A stretch of DNA of 5,974 bases from Thermococci archaeon (GCA_003663525.1 QMUF01000102.1:1-5974); one strand, 5' to 3'. Shown: positions 1 through 5,582, counted from the first letter of the stretch. Made by a program: numbers and translations. The notes: a model not told the origin generated them from the letters alone.

Positions 1-270
1 CCATTTTTGATAGGATTAATGACAGGAATTAGCTTCGCTTATGTTGGTATGGCGTTCCCCCTCTTGCTTCCTTTCTTCACAGGCTTTGACAAGATAGCCC
101 TTGCTTACTTAAGCGGATACATGGGGATGCTCTTTAGCCCGGTTCACCTATGTTTAGTATTTTCTGCAGAATATTACAACGCAGATCTAGGTAAAGTTTA
201 CAAAGCGATGCTGATCCCAGGGTTAGTTCTTTTCCTCTTGGGAGTGGTTTATATTTCCTTTCTCCTCTAA
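1..270 (+). CDS. DUF401 family integral membrane protein, C-terminal part (5' end outside window)
   Basis: The reading frame is open from the first base (CCA TTT TTG...) to a TAA stop at 268-270, so these 89 residues are the C-terminus of a larger protein whose start lies upstream. The sequence is almost entirely hydrophobic, with about three membrane segments: residues 3-27, 31-54 and a final helix at 69-89 that ends two bases before the stop. The stretch G-Y-M-G-M-L-F-S-P-V-H-L-C followed by S-A-E-Y-Y-N-A-D-L-G-K is what I recognise as the C-terminal signature of the DUF401 / TIGR00529 archaeal-bacterial membrane proteins. These look like secondary transporters, but their substrate is unknown. 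The TTG at position 7 is an internal leucine codon, not a start. The family call rests on recalled similarity of this short segment; its function is not known. Confidence 0.75.
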   Translation, partial: PFLIGLMTGISFAYVGMAFPLLLPFFTGFDKIALAYLSGYMGMLFSPVHLCLVFSAEYYNADLGKVYKAMLIPGLVLFLLGVVYISFLL

Positions 271-274
271 ACAC

Positions 275-289
275 CAAAAATAGTTTTTG
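275..289 (+). terminator. Possible terminator after the DUF401 gene
   Basis: Five bases after the DUF401 stop codon there is an inverted repeat, CAAAAA (275-280) / TTTTTG (284-289) with a TAG loop, which contains a run of five T at 284-288. Archaeal termination mainly needs a U-tract rather than a GC-rich hairpin, so the T run is the more meaningful part. The stem is all A:U except one pair and would be unstable at high temperature. The call is weak. Confidence 0.3.
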
Positions 290-292
290 AGT

Positions 293-349
293 CCTTTGAA
301 TCTCCTCTTCAATTCTCATTGAACTCTCCATATTAAGAGCGCATTGAAG
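293..349. repeat. Overlapping short inverted repeats (TTGAA/TTCAA units) in the intergenic gap
   Basis: This non-coding stretch holds four copies of a five-base unit in alternating orientation: TTGAA at 296-300, TTCAA at 308-312, TTGAA at 319-323 and TTGAA at 344-348. They allow mutually exclusive pairings. TTCAAT (308-313) can pair with ATTGAA (318-323) across a four-base loop, CTTCAAT (307-313) can pair with ATTGAAG (343-349), and TTGAA (296-300) can pair with TTCAA (308-312). The segment lies just upstream of two TATA-like boxes. It could be a small regulatory structure, an operator array or the remnant of a dispersed repeat; I cannot tell which. Confidence 0.35.
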
Positions 350-350
350 G

Positions 351-358
351 TTTAAAAA
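351..358 (+). promoter_or_regulatory. Upstream TATA-like box (alternative promoter for the DUF835 gene)
   Basis: TTTAAAAA preceded by the purine-rich GAAGG resembles an archaeal TATA box with a BRE-like upstream element. Its centre lies about 38 bases before the ATG at 393, which would suit that alternative start of the DUF835 gene. No ribosome binding site precedes the ATG at 393, so the downstream box at 384-390 is preferred. Confidence 0.35.
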
Positions 359-383
359 ATCTCTAAGAAGCAAAACCGAAGTG

Positions 384-390
384 GTTATAT
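384..390 (+). promoter_or_regulatory. TATA box for the DUF835 gene
   Basis: TTATATA lies downstream of the purine-containing ACCGAAG, which could serve as the BRE. The box centre is about 39 bases before the ATG at 426, the usual distance in Thermococcales when the leader is short. It overlaps the codons just after the GTG at 381, which argues against translation starting there. Confidence 0.5.
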
Positions 391-425
391 ACATGGAGAC
401 TCTAATATTAAAACTGGGGAAATGT

Positions 426-1481
426 ATGAATCCCACCTTGCTCCTCCTTGGCCAATCATTCAGCCTCTCTGCAAAAATAGTGGGAGCTTTATTTCTCGCT
501 TATGTTTATTGGAAACATAAAAGGAAACCAGCATTATACTGGTCTCTCTCATGGATTGCTGCAGCTTTTTCAGTAGTTTCTGACATAATTGAAAGTTTGC
601 ATGCTCTCTCTTTATCCGAAGCGTTTTGGGCAATGTTCCTGTTCTATGGTGTTATTGTCCTCTTAGAGGAAGAGGGTATTGGAAGCAAACAACTGGGAAT
701 ATTATCTACAATTCCACCAATAATAAGTATTTATGGGATTCTGTTAGGAATTTTAGATTACTCTTCAGATTGGTTCGTGGTTCTCGGCCTCCCCTATGCA
801 GTTTCTGCCCTATTCATAATGTTTTCGGGAGCTATAATAATCTACGTACGGAAAATCTATAACCACCGAGCGCTCTATCTAGGAACTGTTCTGCTGATAT
901 ATGGGCTTCATGAGCTTGATTTCCCAATAACGAGAAGAGTAGATTGGTTCACCCCTATAGGCTTCACTTTTGGAGCTATTTTTAGCATTGTTTCTGCTTA
1001 TGTAATGATAAAGTTCGTCTTTGCGGAAGAATTCATAAAGCCTGAGAGACCCTCTGTAAAAACATACGTTCATCCCGGCGTTGTGTTGATTAGTCTCACT
1101 GAGTATTCCTCAATGAAGAATGAATTGAAAGACATCCCCGTGCTGGCATTTGTTAGGGACTCAAAGGTTCCAAAGGCATGGAATACATTTTTCATATCGA
1201 CTGTAGAGGTGAGACACTCCATATCTCCAACTAACTTGGCGTTCATAATTGATACCTCCGTTAGATATCTCAAAGAAGCCAAAAACAAAGGGTTTGGAGG
1301 GGTTATTATTATAGACTGTCCGGAATACCTAAAAACATACAATGGATTTGAATCATTGGCAAAATTCTTTGCTTCATTAAAAGATTTCACGAGTTTATAT
1401 GGTGGGACTCTTATACTAGTGATTGAAAAAGGGGCTTGGGATGAAAGAGAGCTACAAATCCTAAAAAGAATACTTGTGTGA
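426..1481 (+). CDS. DUF835 domain-containing membrane protein, probable 7-helix N-terminal sensor-like region
   Basis: This gene encodes 351 residues in two parts. Residues 1-200 are hydrophobic, with about seven predicted membrane helices (near 12-29, 38-56, 66-82, 92-111, 117-141, 149-166 and 176-199). The conserved-looking segment H162-E-L-D-F-P-I-T-R-R comes before the last helix. Residues 215-351 form a soluble domain that I recognise as DUF835: a beta-rich start, then G-G-V-I-I-I-D-C-P-E-Y-L (291-302), N-G-F-E (306-309), G-G-T-L-I-L (326-331) and a closing W-D-E-R-E-L helix. DUF835 domains are common in Thermococcales, and their function is not established. The membrane-plus-cytosolic-domain layout suggests a sensor or signalling protein, which is inference only. 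I chose the ATG at 426 because GGGGA (416-420) lies five bases before it and a TATA box lies at a normal distance. ATG 393 (362 residues) and GTG 381 (366 residues) are alternatives in the same frame. Confidence 0.8.
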   Translation: MNPTLLLLGQSFSLSAKIVGALFLAYVYWKHKRKPALYWSLSWIAAAFSVVSDIIESLHALSLSEAFWAMFLFYGVIVLLEEEGIGSKQLGILSTIPPIISIYGILLGILDYSSDWFVVLGLPYAVSALFIMFSGAIIIYVRKIYNHRALYLGTVLLIYGLHELDFPITRRVDWFTPIGFTFGAIFSIVSAYVMIKFVFAEEFIKPERPSVKTYVHPGVVLISLTEYSSMKNELKDIPVLAFVRDSKVPKAWNTFFISTVEVRHSISPTNLAFIIDTSVRYLKEAKNKGFGGVIIIDCPEYLKTYNGFESLAKFFASLKDFTSLYGGTLILVIEKGAWDERELQILKRILV

Positions 1482-1483
1482 TT

Positions 1484-1497
1484 CCAAAAGTTTATAA
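1484..1497 (+). promoter_or_regulatory. BRE/TATA promoter of the DUF116 gene
   Basis: CCAAAAG (1484-1490) followed by TTTATAA (1491-1497) matches the BRE plus TATA arrangement of archaeal promoters. It is centred about 36 bases before the ATG at 1530. It starts just after the DUF835 stop codon (1479-1481), so the DUF116 gene can be transcribed on its own even though it follows the DUF835 gene closely. Confidence 0.6.
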
Positions 1498-1529
1498 CTT
1501 TAAATTCCATCATTCCGAAAGGTGAAAAA

Positions 1530-2144
1530 ATGGGAATTGAAAACATAATAGCAAAATTGGCCTCAATTGGGTCGGATCTAAGCACGCGAAATGCAGTTAG
1601 AATGGCCCTATCTCTAATAAGAGAGGATGAAGAGCTCACCGACCAAATTTACGTCGAGATAAAAAACAAGGCATACAAAGAAGACCTCGCAAGAGTCCCC
1701 ATTGAAAAACGTGCCGTCTTCATTCCCCAATGTCTAAGGAATGTAAAGGAATGCCCTGCTGAATTTGGCGAGTATGGATGGGAATGCACAAAATGTGGGA
1801 AATGCCCAATTGGAGATATAATAGAATATGGAGAGAAGCTTGGATATAAGCAATTCTACGTGGTTCCCGGTGGGAGCTTGGTAAAGAAAATCCTCAAGGA
1901 GAAGGTTCCAAAGGGTGAAATAAAAGCAGCAATTGGAATAGCATGCTGGCCCGAGCTGGCCGAGGCCAGTGAAAAACTTTCCATCTTAAAGATCCCCCTC
2001 CAAGCTGTCCCATTACTAAGAGCAGGATGTATAAACACGATAGTTGATATCAAAAGGGTCAAAGAAGTTCTAGAAATTGGAATCAGACAAAAAGTACAAA
2101 AACCACTAACTTCTCCCGATGCAACTCCACAGATTAGCTTTTAA
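1530..2144 (+). CDS. DUF116 domain-containing cysteine-rich protein
   Basis: This 204-residue protein has no signal peptide or membrane helix and is probably cytosolic. After a charged helical N-terminus (1-60) comes a cysteine-rich part: C68, C75, and then C86-x2-C89-x2-C92 within the motif W-E-C-T-K-C-G-K-C-P. A Rossmann-like stretch follows (Y107-K-Q-F-Y-V-V-P-G-G-S), with C139 in A-I-G-I-A-C-W-P-E-L and C167 in L-R-A-G-C-I-N-T. This is the pattern of the DUF116 family, known in archaea and bacteria but without an assigned reaction. Seven cysteines, three of them closely spaced, make Fe-S or zinc binding likely; that is inference. The start is well supported: GGTGA at 1521-1525 lies four bases before the ATG. 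The gene ends head-on against the EamA gene, sharing TTAA at 2141-2144. The last 20 residues look unstructured. Nothing in the context fixes its role. Confidence 0.85.
   Translation: MGIENIIAKLASIGSDLSTRNAVRMALSLIREDEELTDQIYVEIKNKAYKEDLARVPIEKRAVFIPQCLRNVKECPAEFGEYGWECTKCGKCPIGDIIEYGEKLGYKQFYVVPGGSLVKKILKEKVPKGEIKAAIGIACWPELAEASEKLSILKIPLQAVPLLRAGCINTIVDIKRVKEVLEIGIRQKVQKPLTSPDATPQISF
2089..2102 (-). terminator. Possible U-tract terminator for the EamA gene, inside the DUF116 coding region
   Basis: Read on the minus strand, 39-52 bases after the EamA stop codon, there are two runs of five T separated by GTAC. Archaeal RNA polymerase can terminate at such U-tracts. Since the two genes converge with no gap, any terminator for the transporter must lie within the opposite gene, and this is the best candidate. 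Confidence 0.3.
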
Positions 2145-2974
2145 CCAATATCCTTTCTTATTTCATTCCATATTGCAACCAGAATTAGTATTGCTCCTAG
2201 ATACCCTCTTGAACTCAATACTTCCCCTATAGTCAAAAATGAAGAAATATGCCCAAATATAGGTTCAGCTGAATAAATCAATGCTGCTTTATGTGCTTTT
2301 GTTTCTTTTTGATACTTTATCTGAAAAGTAAAGCCAATTACTGTTGCTAAAACTGCAGTGTAAAGTATTCCAACCCATGGTACTGTTTCTCTTGGGAAAG
2401 CGAACCCCTCCACAATTAGAGCATAACTCAATGAAAATACAAAATTCCAGAATATCTGCCAGAATGCTAAGCTTAAATAATCCTTTTCCTTGAACTTATG
2501 GATCAAGACTATCTGAAATGCAAATGAAATTGCACAAAGAACTGTTAACAAATCCCCATAATTAAAGCGGAGTGTTGCACCAGATATCAAATATAAGCCG
2601 ACTATAGCGGCACCCAGAGATAGAAAATCCCCACCCTTTAACTTATCTCCAAGGAGCACATAAGCCACGAATGGGGTAAAAACAACGTAGAGGGAGGTTA
2701 TAAATGCAGAATTCGATGCAGAGGTATACTTCAACCCAATGATTTGAGAGGCATGTCCAAAAAACAAGGTAAACCCTAAAACAAAGCCCCCAAAAAGCGT
2801 TTCTTTTTTCAGAACTTTTTTACCAAAAAATAGCAACATAAGAAGGGAAGCAACGCCAAAGCGATATGCCAAGAAAAGAACCGGGGAGAGATACTCAAGA
2901 CTAATCTTCATGGCCGGAAAGGTAAGTCCCCATATGGTTGTAATTCCTAGGAGGATCAGTTCCGCTTTTTTCAT
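2141..2974 (-). CDS. EamA/DMT superfamily transporter (RhaT-like permease)
   Basis: This 277-residue protein has ten predicted membrane helices in two five-helix repeats, residues about 5-132 and 139-268, which is the duplicated EamA layout at the usual full length. Family-like segments include I-W-G-L-T-F-P (14-20) in helix 1, Y37-R-F in helix 2, and L-K-Y-T-S-A-S-N-S-A-F (81-91). F99-T-P closes the first repeat before L-G-D-K-L, and its second-repeat counterpart is Y234-S-A-E-P-I-F-G with I-G-E-V-L. These proteins are drug/metabolite exporters or metabolite carriers in the cytoplasmic membrane. The substrate cannot be read from sequence. The ATG start codon occupies 2972-2974 on the complementary strand and is preceded only by a purine-rich GGGGAC, so translation may be leaderless. 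The gene is divergent from the ferredoxin gene and convergent with the DUF116 gene. Confidence 0.88.
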   Translation of the reverse strand: MKKAELILLGITTIWGLTFPAMKISLEYLSPVLFLAYRFGVASLLMLLFFGKKVLKKETLFGGFVLGFTLFFGHASQIIGLKYTSASNSAFITSLYVVFTPFVAYVLLGDKLKGGDFLSLGAAIVGLYLISGATLRFNYGDLLTVLCAISFAFQIVLIHKFKEKDYLSLAFWQIFWNFVFSLSYALIVEGFAFPRETVPWVGILYTAVLATVIGFTFQIKYQKETKAHKAALIYSAEPIFGHISSFLTIGEVLSSRGYLGAILILVAIWNEIRKDIG

Positions 2975-2996
2975 GTCCCCTTCTACAAGAATTGGG

Positions 2997-3004
2997 TTTT
3001 TAAG
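2997..3004 (-). promoter_or_regulatory. Probable TATA box of the EamA gene (minus strand)
   Basis: On the minus strand the sequence reads GAAACA, then CTTAAAAA, a BRE-like and TATA-like arrangement. Its centre is only about 26 bases before the EamA start codon, so the transcript would begin at or very near the ATG and be essentially leaderless. The rest of this 114-base divergent region holds the promoter of the ferredoxin gene. Confidence 0.45.
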
Positions 3005-3049
3005 TGTTTCCTTCAGAAATTAGTTTGAACGCTCTAATTTGCGTAATCC

Positions 3050-3058
3050 TTATATAAA
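3050..3058 (+). promoter_or_regulatory. TATA box of the ferredoxin-AOR operon
   Basis: TTATATAAA is centred about 35 bases before the ATG at 3089. It is a strong match to the archaeal TATA box, and no promoter is visible between the two downstream genes, so it should drive both. The leader would be about 10 bases, carrying just the ribosome binding site GGTGAT at 3080-3085. Confidence 0.65.
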
Positions 3059-3088
3059 AAGAAAACATAGAGTATTTTTGGTGATATC

Positions 3089-3640
3089 ATGAGCGAGAAT
3101 GAACCCCAAAACATCCAACACGAAATTTTCGAGAGAGTTTGGATCCTAATAACCCCTGATAAATGCAGTGGCTGCAGATTGTGTGAAATAACATGCTCTT
3201 TAGAACATGAAGGAATTATCTGGCCGGAAGCATCAAGGATAAGAGTTTTTGAGCTCTTGCCCGGCGTTGATGTGCCCCATACTTGCGTCCAATGTCCAGA
3301 TTATCCATGTGTAAACACCTGCCCGGTGAATGCTTTGAGTGTAGATGAAAAAACAGGCGCGGTTCTTGTTGAAGAAGAAAAATGTACCGAGTGTGGTGCA
3401 TGCATCACAGCATGTCCAGGAAAAGTTCCAAGAATTCCAACAGACAAAGGAAGTGTAGTTATATGTGATCTCTGTGGTGGAGAGCCTAAGTGTGTCGAAA
3501 TCTGTCATGAAGCTGGTCATGACGCTCTAAAACTAGTTAAAGGAAACTACAGATCTGTTTTCAAGACCTTTGCAAAAGACCCCATAGAAAAAAGCTTTGA
3601 GATTGCAAGAAAAATGTATGGAGAAGAATTTTTAAGGTGA
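3089..3640 (+). CDS. Polyferredoxin, four [4Fe-4S] cluster electron-transfer subunit paired with an AOR-family enzyme
   Basis: This 183-residue cytosolic protein (no signal peptide or twin-arginine motif) carries sixteen cysteines in four motifs. They are C26-x2-C29-x2-C32-x3-C36, C66-x2-C69-x4-C74-x3-C78, C99-x2-C102-x2-C105-x3-C109 and C126-x2-C129-x5-C135-x3-C139. This is the order and spacing of the iron-sulfur subunits of the DmsB/HycB class, which hold four [4Fe-4S] clusters in a chain; in that class cluster ligands are shared between the first and fourth and the second and third motifs. The N-terminal 20 and C-terminal 40 residues extend beyond the cluster core and may contact the partner. 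Translation starts at the ATG following GGTGAT with a three-base spacer. The next gene begins five bases downstream, so the likely partner is the tungsten enzyme, from which it should accept electrons. Similar small subunits accompany AOR-type enzymes elsewhere (AorAB of Aromatoleum; WorLS type). In P. furiosus I recall PF1479 next to wor5 as the comparable gene. Confidence 0.9.
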   Translation: MSENEPQNIQHEIFERVWILITPDKCSGCRLCEITCSLEHEGIIWPEASRIRVFELLPGVDVPHTCVQCPDYPCVNTCPVNALSVDEKTGAVLVEEEKCTECGACITACPGKVPRIPTDKGSVVICDLCGGEPKCVEICHEAGHDALKLVKGNYRSVFKTFAKDPIEKSFEIARKMYGEEFLR

Positions 3641-3641
3641 G
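3636..3641 (+). promoter_or_regulatory. Ribosome binding site that sets the AOR start and overlaps the ferredoxin stop
   Basis: GGTGAG lies four bases before the ATG at 3646 and contains the TGA stop codon of the ferredoxin gene (3638-3640). The in-frame GTG at 3637 lies inside this site and so is unlikely to be the real start. The overlap points to translational coupling and balanced production of the two proteins. Confidence 0.8.
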
Positions 3642-3645
3642 AAAA

Positions 3646-5520
3646 ATGGACGGTTATACCGGAAAGCTTCTTGACATCAATTTAACAAAGGAGAAGATAA
3701 AGGAGATTGAACTTGACGAAGAGATTCTTAAGAAGTTTTATGGAGGCAGGGGGCTAGGTACCTACCTTCTCTGGAAAGAGCTTGGAGAGAGATGGGAGAC
3801 TGTTGAGCCTCTCGGTGAGGAAAACTTGCTCTTGATTCTAAGTGGACCTCTAACTGGCTATTATCCCGGAATGAAGACTGCTGTTATTTCCAAATCCCCA
3901 GAAAGCAACGGTGTTGTAGGGAGCGTGCTAAGCAGCGAGGTCGCTTTAGAACTTAAAACCTCAGGCTATGATGGAGTTATAATACAGGGCAAAGCTAAAA
4001 GCCCAGTGTATCTTCTTGTCCACAACGATACCGTGGAGATAAGGGACGCAGGCAAATACTGGGGTATGGGGGGAACTGAACTCTACAAGACCCTTCTTAA
4101 AGAAGTTCACGAAGAGATAAAAAAGAAAGAAATGCTGAAAGGAATCCCAAAAGAGCCTGCAATGATGTATATAGGACGGGCTGGAGAGAACAAAGTGCGT
4201 ATTGCTACTATAATGACAAAACTCATACATGCGGCTGGCTATGGCGGTTATGGAGCGGTTATGGGAAGCAAGAATCTTAAAGCCATACTCGTAAAAGGAA
4301 GCAAAGCCCTTCCAGAAGTTTATGACAAAGAGAAAGTAAAGATGCTCTTAAGGGAGTTCTGGAGAAAATCGTTCTCATCAACCACGTTTAGAGAATGGGG
4401 GACTGGAGCTGGAGGTTATAGTGTCGGCCATGATCGCTCAAGTGAACCTATAAGAAACTGGCAAGAAGAGTATCACGATAACAAAGAGATAAGTGTGGCC
4501 AATTTCGAGAATAGAGCTTGGATAAAGAAATATTGGGCCGACTATGGATGCCCAATCAACTGTATGAAGATTTCATACCTTCGTTACGGCCCATACAAGG
4601 GAGCAATTACAGATGCACCTGACTATGAGCTCCAAGCATATCTGGGGACTAATCTTGGAATCTTCGAGCCAGAAAAAATCGTTTATCTATCATACCTTGT
4701 GGATGAACTCGGATTAGATGGCATAAACGCTGGAAATACTTTGGGATTTGTGGCTGAACTTTATCAGAGGGGAATTCTAACAAAAGACGATATTGGTTTC
4801 GAACTTAAGTGGGGAGACGAAAAAGCTTTTGCAAAACTTTTACACTTAATAGCCAACAAAGAAGGAATTGGAGAGATATTAGCAGATGGGACATATAGGG
4901 TTGCATTAAAAATCTCCAAAACAAACGGGATAGATGTCACAAAATACGCCGTGCATGTGAAAGGAATAGGTATCGGAGCACATGGAGTAAGAAGCGACCT
5001 TGATTATACAAAAGACATCAGTTATGCAGTCTCAGTTCAAGGTGGGGATCACACTTCAACAGTAGCCTTACCAGCGAGAAGTTATGAAGGCGAAATGGTT
5101 AACGCTTTCTATGACTCAGCAGTAATATGTTCCTTTGTCACACAACCTGGCTTCGAGAATATCTTAGAGTTTGGAAACGCAGTAACTGGTTTTAACATAA
5201 AACCCGAGCAGTGGTTCAATGAAATCGGGATGAGAGTAATACACCTCCAAAGGATCCTTCTCCTCCTAGGTGGCCCGGATGTTTACTGGGATCCAAGAAA
5301 AGATGATGATAATCCCTCAAGGTTCTACGAACCATTACCAAATGGGCCTGTTAAAGGAAAGGCCCCAAGTAAAGATGATATTAAAGCAAAAGTGAAGCAG
5401 TATTACAAAGAAATTGGCTATGACGAAAATGGCCTTCCAAAAGAGGAAGTCCTCGAAGAACTTGGCTTAAAAGATGCAAAAAGAGAACTTCAAAGAATTA
5501 AAAAGCGGTTAAATCTCTAA
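3646..5520 (+). CDS. Tungsten-containing aldehyde:ferredoxin oxidoreductase family protein (WOR4/WOR5-like)
   Basis: This 624-residue cytosolic enzyme of the AOR family should oxidise an aldehyde to a carboxylic acid at a tungsten-bispterin site. N-terminal domain signatures are F31-Y-G-G-R-G-L-G, S66-G-P-L-T-G, the E98-to-G110 stretch with L-K-T-S-G-Y-D-G, I176-G-R-A-G-E-N, and G202-A-V-M-G-S-K-N-L-K-A-I. In the helical part, P325-D-Y-E328 matches the active-site glutamate region (Glu313 of P. furiosus AOR). D353-E-L-G-L-D358 and D490-S-A-V-I-C495 match the two pterin-binding D-x2-G-L-C/D motifs, the second with Val in place of Gly. The Fe-S site is odd: D299-x2-C302-x3-C306 plus C495, with Asp where AOR has its first Cys. 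The usual K-G-x-E-x-P segment is also altered (K439-G-I-G-I-G-A-H). The start at ATG 3646 follows from the ribosome binding site. The length and missing cysteine recall WOR4; the neighbouring polyferredoxin recalls WOR5 (PF1480). I leave the symbol blank because I cannot separate them. The substrate is unknown. Confidence 0.9.
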   Translation: MDGYTGKLLDINLTKEKIKEIELDEEILKKFYGGRGLGTYLLWKELGERWETVEPLGEENLLLILSGPLTGYYPGMKTAVISKSPESNGVVGSVLSSEVALELKTSGYDGVIIQGKAKSPVYLLVHNDTVEIRDAGKYWGMGGTELYKTLLKEVHEEIKKKEMLKGIPKEPAMMYIGRAGENKVRIATIMTKLIHAAGYGGYGAVMGSKNLKAILVKGSKALPEVYDKEKVKMLLREFWRKSFSSTTFREWGTGAGGYSVGHDRSSEPIRNWQEEYHDNKEISVANFENRAWIKKYWADYGCPINCMKISYLRYGPYKGAITDAPDYELQAYLGTNLGIFEPEKIVYLSYLVDELGLDGINAGNTLGFVAELYQRGILTKDDIGFELKWGDEKAFAKLLHLIANKEGIGEILADGTYRVALKISKTNGIDVTKYAVHVKGIGIGAHGVRSDLDYTKDISYAVSVQGGDHTSTVALPARSYEGEMVNAFYDSAVICSFVTQPGFENILEFGNAVTGFNIKPEQWFNEIGMRVIHLQRILLLLGGPDVYWDPRKDDDNPSRFYEPLPNGPVKGKAPSKDDIKAKVKQYYKEIGYDENGLPKEEVLEELGLKDAKRELQRIKKRLNL

Positions 5521-5531
5521 CTTTTTCTTTT
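5521..5531 (+). terminator. T-rich terminator after the AOR gene
   Basis: Directly after the TAA stop codon the sequence reads CTTTTTCTTTT, a broken run of nine T, with no strong hairpin before it. This fits U-tract-driven termination in archaea and would separate the ferredoxin-AOR operon from the OsmC gene, which has its own promoter a few bases further on. Confidence 0.5.
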
Positions 5532-5546
5532 AAACTTTAGGTTTTG

Positions 5547-5561
5547 ACGAACTTTTTAAAG
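5547..5561 (+). promoter_or_regulatory. BRE/TATA promoter of the OsmC gene
   Basis: ACGAA (5547-5551) followed by CTTTTTAAAG (5552-5561) resembles a BRE plus TATA box. Its centre is about 36-37 bases before the ATG at 5593, the same spacing as for the other genes here. It lies just after the T-rich end of the AOR operon. Confidence 0.55.
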
Positions 5562-5582
5562 TTTTGTGACCAAAAAATACAT

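Noticed and set aside
134..436. Minus-strand open frame of about 100 codons across the DUF401 gene end and the intergenic gap
   Set aside because: It runs antisense to a well-supported gene for nearly half its length, has no ribosome binding site or promoter that I can see, and matches no family I know. Its intergenic part is noted as a finding instead.
1070..1639. Minus-strand open frame of 189 codons
   Set aside because: It is antisense to the DUF835 domain and the start of the DUF116 gene, both with clear family features; its composition looks like a reverse translation shadow and it also crosses the DUF116 promoter.
3023..3030. GTTTGAAC as a SurR sulfur-response site
   Set aside because: The SurR consensus as I recall it is GTT, three bases, AAC. 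This site has only two bases between the half-sites, so it does not match; it is kept only as a possible unknown dyad.
3216..3520. Minus-strand open frames antisense to the ferredoxin gene
   Set aside because: They are shadows of the cysteine-motif coding region, with no plausible start signal or recognisable domain.
3637..3645. GTG at 3637 as the AOR start
   Set aside because: It lies within the GGTGAG ribosome binding site; the ATG at 3646 has ideal spacing and gives the typical AOR N-terminus (M-x-G-Y-T-G-K-L-L).
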